Source: Parasitella parasitica
Taxonomy: Eukaryota > Mucoromycota > Mucoromycetes > Mucorales > Mucoraceae
Direction of reading: 5' to 3'
Length of the DNA stretch: 64,000 bases
Assembly (NCBI GenBank): GCA_025201805.1
Contig: MU619278.1
Span: 161,752 to 225,751, forward strand
Part shown: piece after piece, positions 25,713 through 36,454 of the stretch
Numbering within the stretch: the first letter of the stretch is position 1
Layout: every line of letters starts with the position of its first letter
Program-made: the position numbers and the translations under genes
The notes under the pieces: generated by a model
Database searches by the model: none
What the model was told of the DNA's origin: nothing
Seen by the model: only the letters and a program-made list of their open reading frames with translations

Positions 25713-26124
25713 ATGAAGTTCAGCGTATTGTCATCCTTCATCTTCTTGCTCATTAGCGCAGCCTTCTTTATCCAGTCTTCAAATGCATTATCACAACCAT
25801 CAGAGTTAACTGCACTCCATAATAACCCCCGTAGAAACGTGGCTAGGTATGGGTCATCTATAGCTATTCAATGATTTGTTTCACTAATGCTTGTCATTAA
25901 ACAGTTATTTAGCAAAGAGAAAAACATCCAGCAAGCCCAAGAGTTGCGATGGAGAATGTCCTTTAAAGCTTCCCTCATGTCCAAAAGACTGTCCTCAAAC
26001 CTGTGGCTATAAAGGTGAGTTAAATCTACAGACATTTAAGCGACTCTATTTTGACAGTTATATAATAGTAAAAAACGATGGATGCTGTGTGATACTCACT
26101 AGCCCATTTTGCCCTGATACATAA
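25713..26124 (+). CDS. Small secreted cysteine-rich protein
   Basis: Three exons (25713-25846, 25905-26014, 26069-26124) give 99 residues. A clear signal peptide (MKFSVLSSFIFLLISAAFF) is followed by a short spacer ending NPRRNVAS, where processing after the Arg pair is possible. The last 42 residues hold eight cysteines: SCDGEC, SCPKDC, QTCGY, DGCC and PFC. Intron 2 is 54 nt, open in the same frame, so a retained form with 18 extra residues is possible. GTGAGT..AG signals favour splicing. The neighbours are a mobile-element-rich stretch and a PAP2 gene. An extracellular or cell-wall role is inferred; no family was recognised. Confidence 0.7.
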
Positions 26125-26183
26125 GCTACTGTACACTATTCCCAAGAAAAAAAAATACTGTAATAAAAATCAAATAAACTTTA

Positions 26184-26778
26184 TTAGTTACATCTTTCAT
26201 CTTGCAGCATATCTTTTAACATGTCCACTTTTTGCATTATTACTAGGGGCAAATGTTTTGAAACATTACATGTCCACAAAGCAAAAGAGCTGATTGCTAA
26301 AATTATACCTAGTATTGTACCCACTGTCACCTGAGCTTTCGTATGGTGCTGTAGATGCACACGAGACCAAACAACAGAAAAACAGAAACAATAAAAGGCG
26401 ATCAGCAGCAAATATTTGTATGGAATTGTTGGTGAAACGAGCACCACGCAAGTTAAATAGCTCGTAAAAAAGCTAATCGCTGTGGAATGGGATGACGGCA
26501 TTCCGTAGCTCTCTTTGACATGCTTCATGCCGCCAACAGGCACTGGACGAGGTTGTTTTATTACATTCTTCAGTGCCTTTGCAACGAGGGTCGATGCTAT
26601 GGCACTGACAGTAAAATACACCATATGCATTGAGCGCAAGTACACAAGCGCAAGAAAGGTGCATGTAATGACAATTTCACGAGTCTACATGAATATAGAG
26701 CATTAGTTGTGTTGAAGAATAATGAAAATTTCTATTTACAAGAGCTAATAATTTCAATATGAAGGTACTGCTTGTCAT
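26184..26778 (-). CDS. PAP2-superfamily lipid phosphatase (dolichyl-diphosphatase-like)
   Basis: Two exons (26778-26740, 26684-26184) give 179 residues. The acid-phosphatase triad motifs are present: KNVIKQPRP, YGMPSSHSTA, and SRVHLQHHTKAQVTVG with the catalytic His. The spacing and the Q in place of the usual Asp resemble dolichyl-pyrophosphate phosphatases, which recycle the dolichol carrier in the ER. Four to five hydrophobic segments are visible. It is shorter than yeast Cax4 (239), mainly at the N-terminus. The first exon lies only 47 bp from an assembly gap, so an upstream exon may be missing. A two-codon-scale uORF (ATGGCAAAATGA) overlaps the start. Confidence 0.75.
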
Positions 26779-26824
26779 TTTGCCATGTCGTATATAAACA
26801 GTTGTCAAAAAACGCGATTTTAGG

Positions 26825-26856
26825 NNNNNNNNNNAAAAAAAAAAAAAAAAAAAAAG
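26825..26856. other. Assembly gap (10 N) plus poly-A run
   Basis: Ten N (26825-26834) followed by 22 A. This is the same arrangement as at 8077, again in the 5' flank of a reverse-strand gene. The sequence here is unreliable. Confidence 0.9.
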
Positions 26857-27585
26857 GCAAGTACCAGAAAGGAATGCCAATTATATGCTGTACATCTCAT
26901 GCATCAAACAGAACAAGACATTGTGGATTACAGGTTTGACAGGCATTTAGACGTGAATAGTCTTTGCAAAGAATACGTGTCCTAATGCCTGCTGAAACAT
27001 GATTATTAGCACAAATGGTAGTTAACTTGCCTATATTACAAGACCCCGGCCGCCCCAGTGCTAATAGGTTTTTCATTGTTATACATACATATATTTGTAC
27101 ATCAGCACTTTGCCACATTCATTGCTTATCACCGAAAGTGATTTTGACTCAACACTCATTCAAAATCTCCCCTATAAAATGGGTTTATACTGTTAAATGG
27201 GATATACGGCCTAATCTTGCAAATCCACAATGATGAACTGTGAACATTGGAAAACATAAAAACCATGATATACGCATGCATATGTTAAACAGGTATGGGA
27301 TACTGGATCCCGCGTGCCATCTATAATACCACCACACGGATTCGTTCCTTTTCTCTGATATGTACAGCATTTACCAACATAATCTGTGCAATCAGGACTG
27401 TTTGGTTGTACACGATGATAATGACAGCTCTTTGCTCTCGGAAAAAAATTAATGGGTCCAAAGGTTCTCGATTGGCAGGTTATCATCTTTGATTTCTTCA
27501 CCATTGACGATATCCTCGGCAAGGCCCTCTCATATTTTATCAAAAAATAAAATCGGCGAGGATGAGGTTTTAAAACTCACTGAAT
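26857..27585. other. Region without a supported gene
   Basis: Two reverse-strand ORFs (27211-27543 and 26897-27118) are cysteine-containing but have no convincing start, signal peptide or family match. They are treated as unsupported. Confidence 0.4.
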
Positions 27586-28170
27586 TTCATACAGTGCCTC
27601 CTCCAATTTTCGTTTTCGACCAAACTGATTTCGTTTTGGTCTCTGACCAGATAAAGTCCAATTTTCGCTTTTTTATCGGCCAAAGTTCGTTTTGGTAAGG
27701 CCACTTCTTAAGTTCGTTTTTGTTCGCTTTAAAGCTCGCTTTTACATCACTCAATCTTCATGTTAAATCTCAAGGTTGAAAGTTGTTGACAGAGTGATTC
27801 GCAATGTTGTGAAGAGCTTTTCTGCTAGTACTTTTGCCTGCTTCAGTAAATCTAGTTTTCAAGTCCTCAGTGCCCGTAGACGCCATAACAGCAAAAGCTG
27901 TCATTGCCCGTGAGATCAGAAAGTCTCTGAAGCCCAAGAAGATCAAGATTGCTGGAGACCGAAAGAGAAAGTACCCTGTTGGTAAAAAGATGCCTAAAGG
28001 AGCTGTTACTGGGCATTATATAAAATTCATAGCTAAAACACTAGATGAACTGGACAAGTTTCCTGAAATGAAAGGTTTGGACATTGCCATGGATTACACC
28101 TATTCATGCCTCGCAAGATATGACAATGATCGAGGCAAGAGGCTATAAGGTCTTATATCTTCCTCTTTAA
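27586..28170 (+). mobile_element. Truncated IS630/pogo-like transposon remnant
   Basis: Begins with the possible terminal sequence TACAGTGCCTCCTCC. From about 27870 it encodes the middle of a DDE transposase: GAVTGHYIKFIAKTLDELD, then MKGLDIAMD. Directly after the second catalytic Asp a one-base shift moves the frame; the alternative frame reads TPIHASQDM and RGYKVLYLPL before a TAA at 28168. The sequence breaks off before the PYSPELNPIE block with the last catalytic residue. It is clearly non-functional. Confidence 0.65.
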
Positions 28171-28592
28171 GACACTGAGGACTTGAAATAAAATAACAGA
28201 AGTAACGAAGCGAAAAAAAATGATCTTTGGGGCTATATGGTTCTTCAACCCAAATATTGTATATTTTTACTATGTATAATAACATATAGAAAGCATGATT
28301 ATCAAGGAGTTGAACTACAGAGTATGTCGATGAAAAGCCATTTTGAGTGTGGAAAAGGAATTGTATCTGTCGAAAAGATTTTTTTTTTCAATTCCCTTAG
28401 TAGCAGGAATCCTATTTCATCTTCCCTGGGGTTTTCTTTATATAAGCCTGTACGAATATAAGATCCTCTGATTCTGTAGTTGCAATTGCCAACTTTTCTT
28501 TCTCTATGCAACGTCGTTTAAAATGATCAGCAAAGCTGATGCCATTCTGTGCATATTTCATGATACGCTTTCTTTAGGCTTTGTCATCAGAT
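28171..28592. other. Intergenic, nothing recognised
   Basis: A+T-rich gap between the transposon remnant and the second PD-(D/E)XK-like copy. No coding or repeat signal was seen. Confidence 0.45.
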
Positions 28593-29339
28593 TCATTGTT
28601 TTTGGACTCTCTTCTTCACTTGAGATGTGATTGCATTGCAGAAGGATTCTATCTGGGTGTCCTGAATGACGTTGTTATCAAACTTCTCATTGAATAGTTC
28701 GCTTGCTATATTATAAATCTTTTGTAAAGCAGGATCCATATATTCGTCTAAAAAAACAATATGCTTCTGTTGCTGTGTTGAGAAATGAATCAATGCAATC
28801 ATTTCTGGCATAGGTACTTCTGTTCGTGGCGCAATGGAATCAGCATTGTATATGTATACTTTTTTTGCCCAAAGTGAACTACGTAGTGAATAGTATGGTT
28901 CATTCTCTTGTTTGATAAAACCCTCCTCGCGAAAACGTTTGCTTGAAAACCCATTAATATTGACGATCACAAAAAGTGGAAGAGTCTTTTTGTTGCCAAA
29001 TATATTTAATGAATATCTCATCAAACGTGTTATAAACTCCTGAATAACCTTGTTCTGAATCTCCACTATGATAAATGGAAGATTCTTTTTGTTGTCTTTA
29101 GGATAGTATACTATATCAGATCGTGTGTTGTCATTGTGCTCTGTAGGTCCAATATAATACGCCAGAGTGCAAATACTATCACCCACAACTGAGCTGATTA
29201 GAATATCTTCTACTTTTTCTGTGCGAAACAATGCCTTGCTGCAAGAATCAGTTCCAGGTTTAACCGGTAAGGACAAATCGTATATGTTTTCAGCATGAAG
29301 GGCACTGTATGACGTATCGTCTTAAGTGGAAGTTGACAT
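28593..29339 (-). pseudogene. PD-(D/E)XK-like family protein, copy 2 with early stop
   Basis: An ATG at 29339 gives MSTST and then a TAA (29324-29322). The same frame is then open for 242 codons. The open part shows RSDIVYYPKDNKKNLPFIIVEIQ, a D...ExQ arrangement typical of PD-(D/E)XK nuclease folds, followed by a helix (FITRLMRYSLNIF) and a strand (LPLFVIVNINGFSS). It ends with a helical, basic tail (VKKRVQKQ). It is similar in order and core motifs to the broken copy at 23532-24269. No other ATG precedes the domain, so I call it a pseudogene. The frame being otherwise intact suggests recent damage or an unseen start. Confidence 0.55.
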
Positions 29340-29545
29340 TGTTATTTACAAGTAAAAGGAAAGAGAAATTGAAAAAAAAAAATTATACAACAAGTTATTA
29401 AATCCATGTACACAGCCAATTTATTGGTATATAAATCTATGTTATGTGATTGTTTACTTACGCCAACATTGTAGTTGTAACATAATCAAGTAAATGAAGG
29501 TTTGATAATCACTCCTTGCCTTCCGTTGGTTTAAAATTTCATCAA

Positions 29546-29586
29546 CCATATTTTATTTCGTCAGTTTCCAAACTTGATTTCGTCAA
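29546..29586. repeat. Terminal inverted repeat, left
   Basis: Begins CCATATTTTATTTCGTCAGT and is the exact reverse complement of the right-hand repeat. Confidence 0.9.
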
Positions 29587-29681
29587 ATTATGATTTTAAT
29601 AAATCTCGTTTTTTTCAGTGCACTGGGAAAAGGATTGCATGCTATGGTTGACCCATCCTTGGCAAATTTCAGCAGATACTT

Positions 29682-30683
29682 CTAAGTACTCTTCCTTATG
29701 TGTTCAACCAAAACATGAGTACCTCTCATAGCAGGATTTCTTCTGACTAAGGTTTTTAGCTTTGAGAAGCATTCCTCAATCGGATTGAGGAAGGGAGAGT
29801 ATGGAGGCAAAAGGCACATTTGGTGCTGAGAGTTCTTGAACAACTCTTTTACCATGAGTGCCTTGTGGATGCAGGCATTATCCATGACGAAATGGTATGA
29901 ACCAGCCCCAGTATCATCCAATTCCTTCATAATGCCTTGGATAAACTCCTTGAAGATCTCGCCAGTTGTGCCTCCTTGGACCTTCTTGACAGAGACATCT
30001 TCAACGCCATGATACGAAATGGCTGCAAGAATGGAGACGTTGACAGCCCTCTTGGATTGCGTGAACACAACGCTCTGGCTCGTTTTCTTAGAGTATCCAA
30101 TCCCACGAACCAAATTGGCATTAAAACCAGCTTCATCGACAAAGATACAATTGTGGTTGTATGCAATGCCTTTTGTCTACAACTTGTTAACATACTCGAT
30201 TGTGGCGGCTATGTTTCTTCGCTCTTCAACAGGTTTGACGCGAGTTAAAGTATAGCCAATGTGCTCTACAAGAAATCTCCATAGACCACTGTCTGCCAGA
30301 TCAGAAAAGCTGCTCATTAGCTTTTCTTTTAACACTTCAAGCGTTTGAATGCAATCCTCGTCAAGAGTTTTTTGTAAAAAGAGCCAATGATCTTCATTGA
30401 ACTTGGTAGTTTGCCCCTTTCTTCTTCCTCTTTTCAAGGGCTCACTACGACCTTCCTGCCTGTAAAGATTTACCTGGATACTACGGGTAGCGCGACTGAC
30501 ACCCAGTTCTCCAGCAGCCTGAGAAATTGTCTTATCGCCCATCGTATCACGATATTGGATAGCCAGGTCTCATAATTCTTGAGAGAGCTTTTTGTAAGCT
30601 CCTCTTAGACCCCTATGATGGTTTCTTGAGGGAAACTGTTGCTTATTGATGTTTTCCTTTGAAGTTCTGCGGGTAGTCACCAT
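29682..30683 (-). pseudogene. Tc1-like (DD34E) transposase with two nonsense codons
   Basis: One continuous frame of 333 codons from the ATG at 30683 to a stop at 29682, broken by a TGA (30572-30570) and a TAG (30179-30177). The N-terminal part has a helix-turn-helix (TISQAAGELGVSRATRSIQ). The catalytic core has FVDEAGF, FVMDNACIH and LLPPYSPFLNPIEE. The spacing from the second Asp to the Glu is 34 residues, as in Tc1. Both breaks could arise from single transitions. No active protein is expected from this copy. Confidence 0.85.
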
Positions 30684-30834
30684 TTTGTAAGCTTTAAAGT
30701 TAATGTTGAAAGTAGAGAAAGAGAGAGATTAATCCTTAGAACAAATTCTTTTAAATAGAAACACTGGTAACACTTAAAAAGACACTTTGGAAAAAGCGCC
30801 ATCTCAATGACGAACTGCTCATCATTATTACATC

Positions 30835-30875
30835 TTGACGAAATCAAGTTTGGAAACTGACGAAATAAAATATGG
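30835..30875. repeat. Terminal inverted repeat, right
   Basis: Ends in CGAAATAAAATATGG. It is the partner of the left repeat over all 41 bases. Confidence 0.9.
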
Positions 30876-31632
30876 CTTTTGCTCAATTTTGACCGAAATC
30901 CGGTAATAGGCTAACGTGGCTTTCTCATTTCAAGTATTCAAGGGCGACGGTTAACAAGTATTAAAAATCCATGAGCAAGTGCAGAGGGTTAGATTTCATC
31001 TCTCCTTTTTTTTTTCTTTTTTCTAAATGATTACTGAGAGCATAGATTAATGCGAGACATAATATTTGGTCTCTCGACCAAATCGTTGCATGTTAACATC
31101 GACGAATGTGGAAATACAACACATTTTTCAAGGACATGCCAATCAATCTGTTGGATGGATGATCGTTAGCCGATGGCAAGTATGCACGTTATATTGAATG
31201 TCTTTTGTTGTATGTGCTTGTAGTAACGAGATGCAGAGAAATGCCTTCTATGTCAGTGCATTTCAAGTTTGTGGCTCGCAGTAAGGCTGTTTACCGTCAA
31301 AGAAAGAAGAAATAAATTTTCTGAATATTGTTGCAATTATGTTAGAAATTCCCTTTTCAACTTTTATACACTCCAATGTAAGATATTGTTGCTTTACAGC
31401 CAAATTCAATAAACAGGTAGATCAACAGCAGCGAGAGAGGCAGCATGAACATGGAAAAAAAAAGGGGGGGGGGTGTTATTATCATAAATGTGATCAATGC
31501 CAAAACGTTCTGGGTTTTGACATTTATACACCATTGATGGCCACTACTGCGACTTTTTGAGAAATGCGCTTTGTTGCTGTGTCGGCCATGTGCATTGTTG
31601 TTATCCAAATTTTATGAAATTGTGCATTATTC
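30876..31632. other. Intergenic between transposon and L19 copy
   Basis: No coding signal. A short hairpin TTTGGTC-TCTC-GACCAAA lies near 31067-31085. A G-run (31460s) and T-runs are present. Confidence 0.45.
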
Positions 31633-32237
31633 ATGAGAAATACCGATTTGGTCTATTGGGTTAGCCTTCTTGTCCAAAAGCGTCTTGCTGCCTCTGTCCT
31701 CAAGTGCGGTCAAAGAAAGATTTGGCTAGATCCCAATGAAGTCAACGAGATCTCCAATGCCAACTCTCATAAGTTTTCACTGTTCCCGACCCCACTTTGC
31801 TATACTCATACCTAGCAACAGGCGCCGACATTCGTAAACTCGTAAAGGACGGTCTTATCATTCGCAAGCCCGAGATCTCTCAATCTCGCTTCCGTGTTCT
31901 TGATCGTGCTGCTGCCAAATGTAATGGTTGTCATACGGGTCATGGTGAGAGAAAGGGTACTGCTGATGCCCGTATGCGTGTCCTCCGTCGTCTCTTGGCC
32001 AAGTACAGAGAAGCTGGTAAGATTGACAAGCACTTGTACCATCAAGTTTACCTCAAGTCCAAGGGTAACGGTTTCAAGAACAAGCGTGTCTTGATGGAGC
32101 ACATCCATAAGGCTAAGGCTGAAAAGGCTCGTGCTAAGACTCTTGCTGAACAAGCTGATGTCCTCCGTGCCAAGAATAAGGCTATTCGTGAACGTCGTGC
32201 TAACAAGAAGACTGAGAAGCTCGTACCTCGTCAATAG
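31633..32237 (+). pseudogene. Ribosomal protein L19 (eL19) pseudogene
   Basis: Clear eL19 sequence: [20 protein letters not shown], then [48 protein letters not shown] and [19 protein letters not shown]. Several things are wrong. The first-intron donor reads ATAAGT instead of GTAAGT (31769). The exon junction lacks the expected SRQ. About ten residues between ADARM and RVLRRLL (the usual WMRR stretch) are missing in frame. Conserved Arg residues in the KRNGRHTG region are Cys. The leader also lacks the usual start context. A functional copy must lie elsewhere. A diverged expressed paralogue is the less likely alternative. Confidence 0.7.
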
Positions 32238-32818
32238 ATTATCTTTATTAATGAAATCAACAATAGGGTTCCACTATATGTTTGGACGTCGAGGACTACA
32301 ACATCTATAATTTTTTTCATCGGATTACTGTTCTTTTTTGGTGACTGATCTCGCCCTGAAGTTTCCACTGCGTCCTCAGCTGATTGTGTCTTGACAAAAA
32401 TGCCATCTAGAGTGAAGCTTCTTTATTTCTTTTTGGATTTCGAGTAAAGAGAGAGCTAAGATGTTGAATTTTATAATCAGGGGAGGTTCCATCTGATCCT
32501 TGAACCATTTATTTCAAGTCGAGGTCCCGAAATAGATCACCATTGATTCTGTTTTTAGTTTTCGTTTTTTCCTCTCTCTCCACCCCTCCCCCCTTTGTTT
32601 TTTTTTTTTTTTGATGGCTAGACGTAAAGAAAGCCTATTGCAGTCCTGGGAATTATTAAATTCATCAAACAAGATTAGCACGAACAAAAGAGCAACTCTG
32701 GATAGAGCGATTGTTTTATCGAAAAGTATGTGTTGAAGCTCGAAAAAAAAAAAAGACCTTCTAGTTTAACAAGAAATAAGATACCCCAACACCTCCCATA
32801 GTAACGATTCAAGACATT
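32238..32818. other. Intergenic, 5' region of the Rho GEF gene
   Basis: Contains pyrimidine-rich tracts (C- and T-runs at 32570-32612) and an A-run near 32742, typical of promoters here. No ORF of note. Confidence 0.5.
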
Positions 32819-35800
32819 ATGGCACAAAGATCGCAAAGCTTTGCTTACGGTAGTCGCAATTCGCCGAAATCTGCAGCCTCGACTGCAGCAAAACGAAAGA
32901 ACGACATTTACTCGGCTTTTCTATCCACAATTGCAATCGAATTAAGGCAGCGAGTTACGTTAGCAGATCATATCAAGGACGGTATTGAGTACAAAAACTC
33001 ATTTGATGGCAAACATGTAGTTGTAAGTAATGTCTACCATCCTCTTTTTCTCTATATACTAGACAATCGCACTTACAAAATACTAGGATAAAATTGCACT
33101 GATTGTGCAAACTACGGATCGAAAACTTGCTTTGCGGATTGGCCGAATGTTGTGTGAACAGCGCTTCTTCCATGATATCAGTTATGAGACTCAGCTTGTG
33201 GATTCCTCGGTTTACCTATATGAATTTACGAATCGTACGCTGTATTCACTAAATACGCAGAAGCGAAATGAAAGTGATTGGAGTGGCAGTGAACCTCAGG
33301 GCGAAAACAACATGGATCTAGTCAACAATCCAGCGATTCCTAATGGCATTATCGTTGATCTGACACATTGCTATGTACCAACATGCTGGGATCTCAAGCC
33401 TTGCTACAGTCCTATTTGCCCAAAAAGATTGACACAGGTAAGATACAATGCCTCTTCTCTTCCCTCCAGCCAGATATCGAATAAGCAAAGCTTACACTAT
33501 TCATATATGCGTACATGTATTCAAACGATAGCTGAAAAGAGTTGAAAGCAACGAATCAATCACTAATATGCTACTGCCTATTTCCCCATCCAAATCAACA
33601 TTGTCGATATCGAAATCTGCGTTACACCATGATTACTGGGCCGATGGTGTGGAGAAATCAGTCTACGACTCATTATCGAAAATAGAACAAAAGCGGCAAG
33701 AAAACTTGTTCGAGTTGATATACACTGAAAAAGATTATGTACAAAGTCTAGAATATTTGCAAAATGTAAAAAGAAAAAAAGGCCTCTAAACTTTTGCTTA
33801 CTACAGTGGAAACTAAGCAATTTTTGTATTAGATGTGGATCAGGCCTTTGGCAGAGAGACCCATCATCCCAGCGTCTCGAAAGGAGACATTTTTGGGAAA
33901 AGTATTTGGAAACATTGATGAGATATACATGATAAATTTTCGCTTCTTACAAGCATTGCAAGAACGTCAAAGCCAGCACTGCATTATTTCGCAAATTGGT
34001 GACATTTTGCTCCAGTTCGTCGTTGAATTTGAACCTTACATCAGCTATGGCTCAAAGCAGTACGAAGCCAAATTTGCCCTGGAGAATGAACGATTCATCA
34101 ATCCGAACTTTAATGCCTTTGTGGAAGCTACTGAACGACACCCTAACTCGCTGAAATTGGAGCTAAACGGCTATCTTACAAAGCCAACGACTCGATTAGG
34201 ACGATACACCCTCTTGTTCAATGAAATCCTGAAACATACACCTGCCGATCATCCAGATTTAATAGACTTGCCAAAATCAGTGACAATTATAAAGCGTTTT
34301 TTATCTCGTGTCAACACAGAGACAGGAAAAGCTAAAAACCGGTTTGATCTGGAACGCATTCACTACAACTTGTCATTCAAAAACAAAGCAGATGAAGTAG
34401 TAAGTTTGGATTGCACAAGTCTATTTCAACGTTGTCGCTCAATTCTTGCCTAGAACCTTGATTTACTGTACAAAAACAGAAGTATCGTTAAACAAGGCAT
34501 GCTGAAGAAATCTGTACAGTTGGATTCTGTTGAATATCATGTGATTTTATTTGACCATTATCTGGTTATTGCAAAACTGAAAATAACTAATGGAACAGAA
34601 CGCTATATTATTCAAAAACGAGCAAGTATCAAATTAGATGGGTTATTTCGATGTGTGGTGTTCGTTCCTAAATGTTTTATATATAGCCAATCCCTATTGA
34701 ATTACTGTCAGTTTACCTGCCGGACACAAATATAGCTAGTAAAAGAGCAAGTGCAATGGCACTGCCTTATTTGGCCCTGAATCTGGCGAATCCGACTGCA
34801 ATAGCACCAATAGCCCAAGGCAGGGCCTCCACTGATCTTGGACCATACGCGAACCAGAATCTCAACAATAGCCCTGCTGCAAATGGTAACAGTAGTAAAC
34901 CTAATCAATATCCCATCGCATTCCAACATCTAGGACGCTCGACATCCACCCCTTATATACTCTTTGCACCTTCTCTTGCCACACGCAAACCTTGGATAGA
35001 GAAAGTAAGAATTCAGCAGGAGGAAAAGAACAATCGAAGTCCTATCTTTGAGGTTGTTTCGTCTGTATTGGAACACCAATTCCTTATTCTCAACAAAATC
35101 CACCATTTCATCACATTCAGTAAGTAGAAAGTCTATACAATTGATTGTACTTACATTATGATGGTACTGATATCATGTTGCTTTAGATGGCGGTCAACAA
35201 TACCTGCTGGCTGCAGACGATGGTGTCTATGTTGGGCACCACAACTATAGACACGCTGAAGCAACTCCACATAAAGTATTGTCACTCGCGAAAGTAACAC
35301 AGATACAGACCATCGAGAGCATAGAGACATTACTGGTATTGGCAGATCGCACTTTATGGGAGTATCCGCTGGATATTGTAAACGGGAAGCCAGAAACTCA
35401 GCCTCGTGGCCGCCTGGTTCAAACGCATGTACCCTTCTTTTATGTGGGCACTTGCCTCAAGCGAACGATGGTGTGTGTACCAAAGATTTCTACTTTGAGA
35501 TCTGTGATTACGGTTTTCGAGGCCATCAAGAGAACAGATCATCTCGGAAACCCTTGCAACAATGCCATGTCTGCTTCTTTTCCATCATCATCTGGAGCTA
35601 CGAATAAACGTGCGAGTGGACTGTTCGATAAACTCATGTCGTTGCGAGCGCTGTCTCAGCCAGCAGATGATCTCTATTTACGTAAAGTAAAAGACACATA
35701 TGTTCCATGTGAAGCCTTTGCTGTGGAGTTGTCTACATCAATGATGCTGATCACTTCATCCAGAGGTATGATCATGATTGATATGAGAACGGATCAGCCT

Positions 35801-36454
35801 CAGCGTAAGTAAATTACAATGATCTTGGCTTCTACTAAAACATGCTTTTAGAATTACTCAACCCTGGCGATAGACACTTGGCTTTTATTACAGAAAGAGA
35901 AAAGGAGGTTTCACGCTCTCTTAATCTGCGGCAGCCTGTCAAACGCATTGCTGTCTTTAGAACTCCTCGCAACCATTATTTCATGTGCTACGATGGTAAG
36001 ACGGTTGCACCTCATACTGGACGTATCCAAACCTTATACGTTTCGTTATGTAGAATATGCATTTTACATTGATAGCAAAGGAAACAGATTATTTACTCGA
36101 TTCTTGATCGAGTGGGAAGGTACGCCTGATTCGTTTGCGTTCAGCTACCCTTATGTCATGGCTTTTGATTCGTCGTTTATAGAAGTTCGAAACGTAATAA
36201 CAGTAAGTATAATTTAAGGATAAAATTGTAAACAGCGTTTGACCTGTTGCTAGGGTGCCATTGAGCAGATCATTCGTGGTAAACAGATCAGGTGTCTAAA
36301 CAATGGCCATAAAACAGAATTGCCGTTGATATTCGGGTCCATGACAGATCCCGTCAAAGACAACTATCAATTTGTCTACAAGATTCAGTTGATTGCCGAG
36401 CATTCCATTGAGCAAGACATCACCTCGATTGAACCATCGACATTTCGTCGATAA
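32819..36454 (+). CDS. ROM2: Rho guanine-nucleotide exchange factor (DEP-DH-PH-CNH)
   Basis: Ten exons (32819-33022, 33087-33437, 33532-33765, 33833-34399, 34454-34621, 34687-35119, 35187-35804, 35852-35995, 36054-36202, 36254-36454) give 1022 residues. The order matches Rom1/Rom2-type activators of Rho1. A DEP-like region (residues ~30-150) comes first. A DH domain follows (RQENLFELIYTEKDYVQSL through KLELNGYLTKPTTRLGRYTLL). A PH domain (YHVILFDHYLVIAK, RPIPIELLSV) and a CNH/citron domain (GGQQYLLAADDGVYVG to the end) complete it. Rho1 signalling controls wall synthesis at the plasma membrane. Intron 5 has a GC-AG border (GCAAGT); only this choice restores QKR|PIPIELL in frame. The Rom2 symbol is by domain layout. 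Confidence 0.92.

Larger units (their letters stand above)
29546..30875 (-). mobile_element. Tc1-like DNA transposon with 41-bp inverted ends
   Basis: The ends match perfectly over 41 bp as inverted repeats (29546-29586 and 30835-30875). The outer CCATA/TATGG fits a duplicated TA inside a palindromic CCATATGG target. If so, the element proper runs from 29551 to 30870. It contains one transposase gene on the reverse strand. Total length is about 1.3 kb, normal for Tc1/mariner. Confidence 0.85.

Noticed and set aside
26897-27118. Reverse-strand ORF ending CQTCNPQCLVLFDA
   Set aside because: Short and without homologous motif or leader; could not be joined in phase to a neighbour.
27211-27543. 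Reverse-strand ORF with several cysteines (DCTDYVGKCC, NPCGG, HTCLTYAC)
   Set aside because: No signal peptide, no clear start, no family match and no fitting splice sites; cysteine content alone is not enough.
31067-31085. Hairpin TTTGGTC-TCTC-GACCAAA as terminator or element end
   Set aside because: Only 7 bp of stem and no partner; too short to support a claim.
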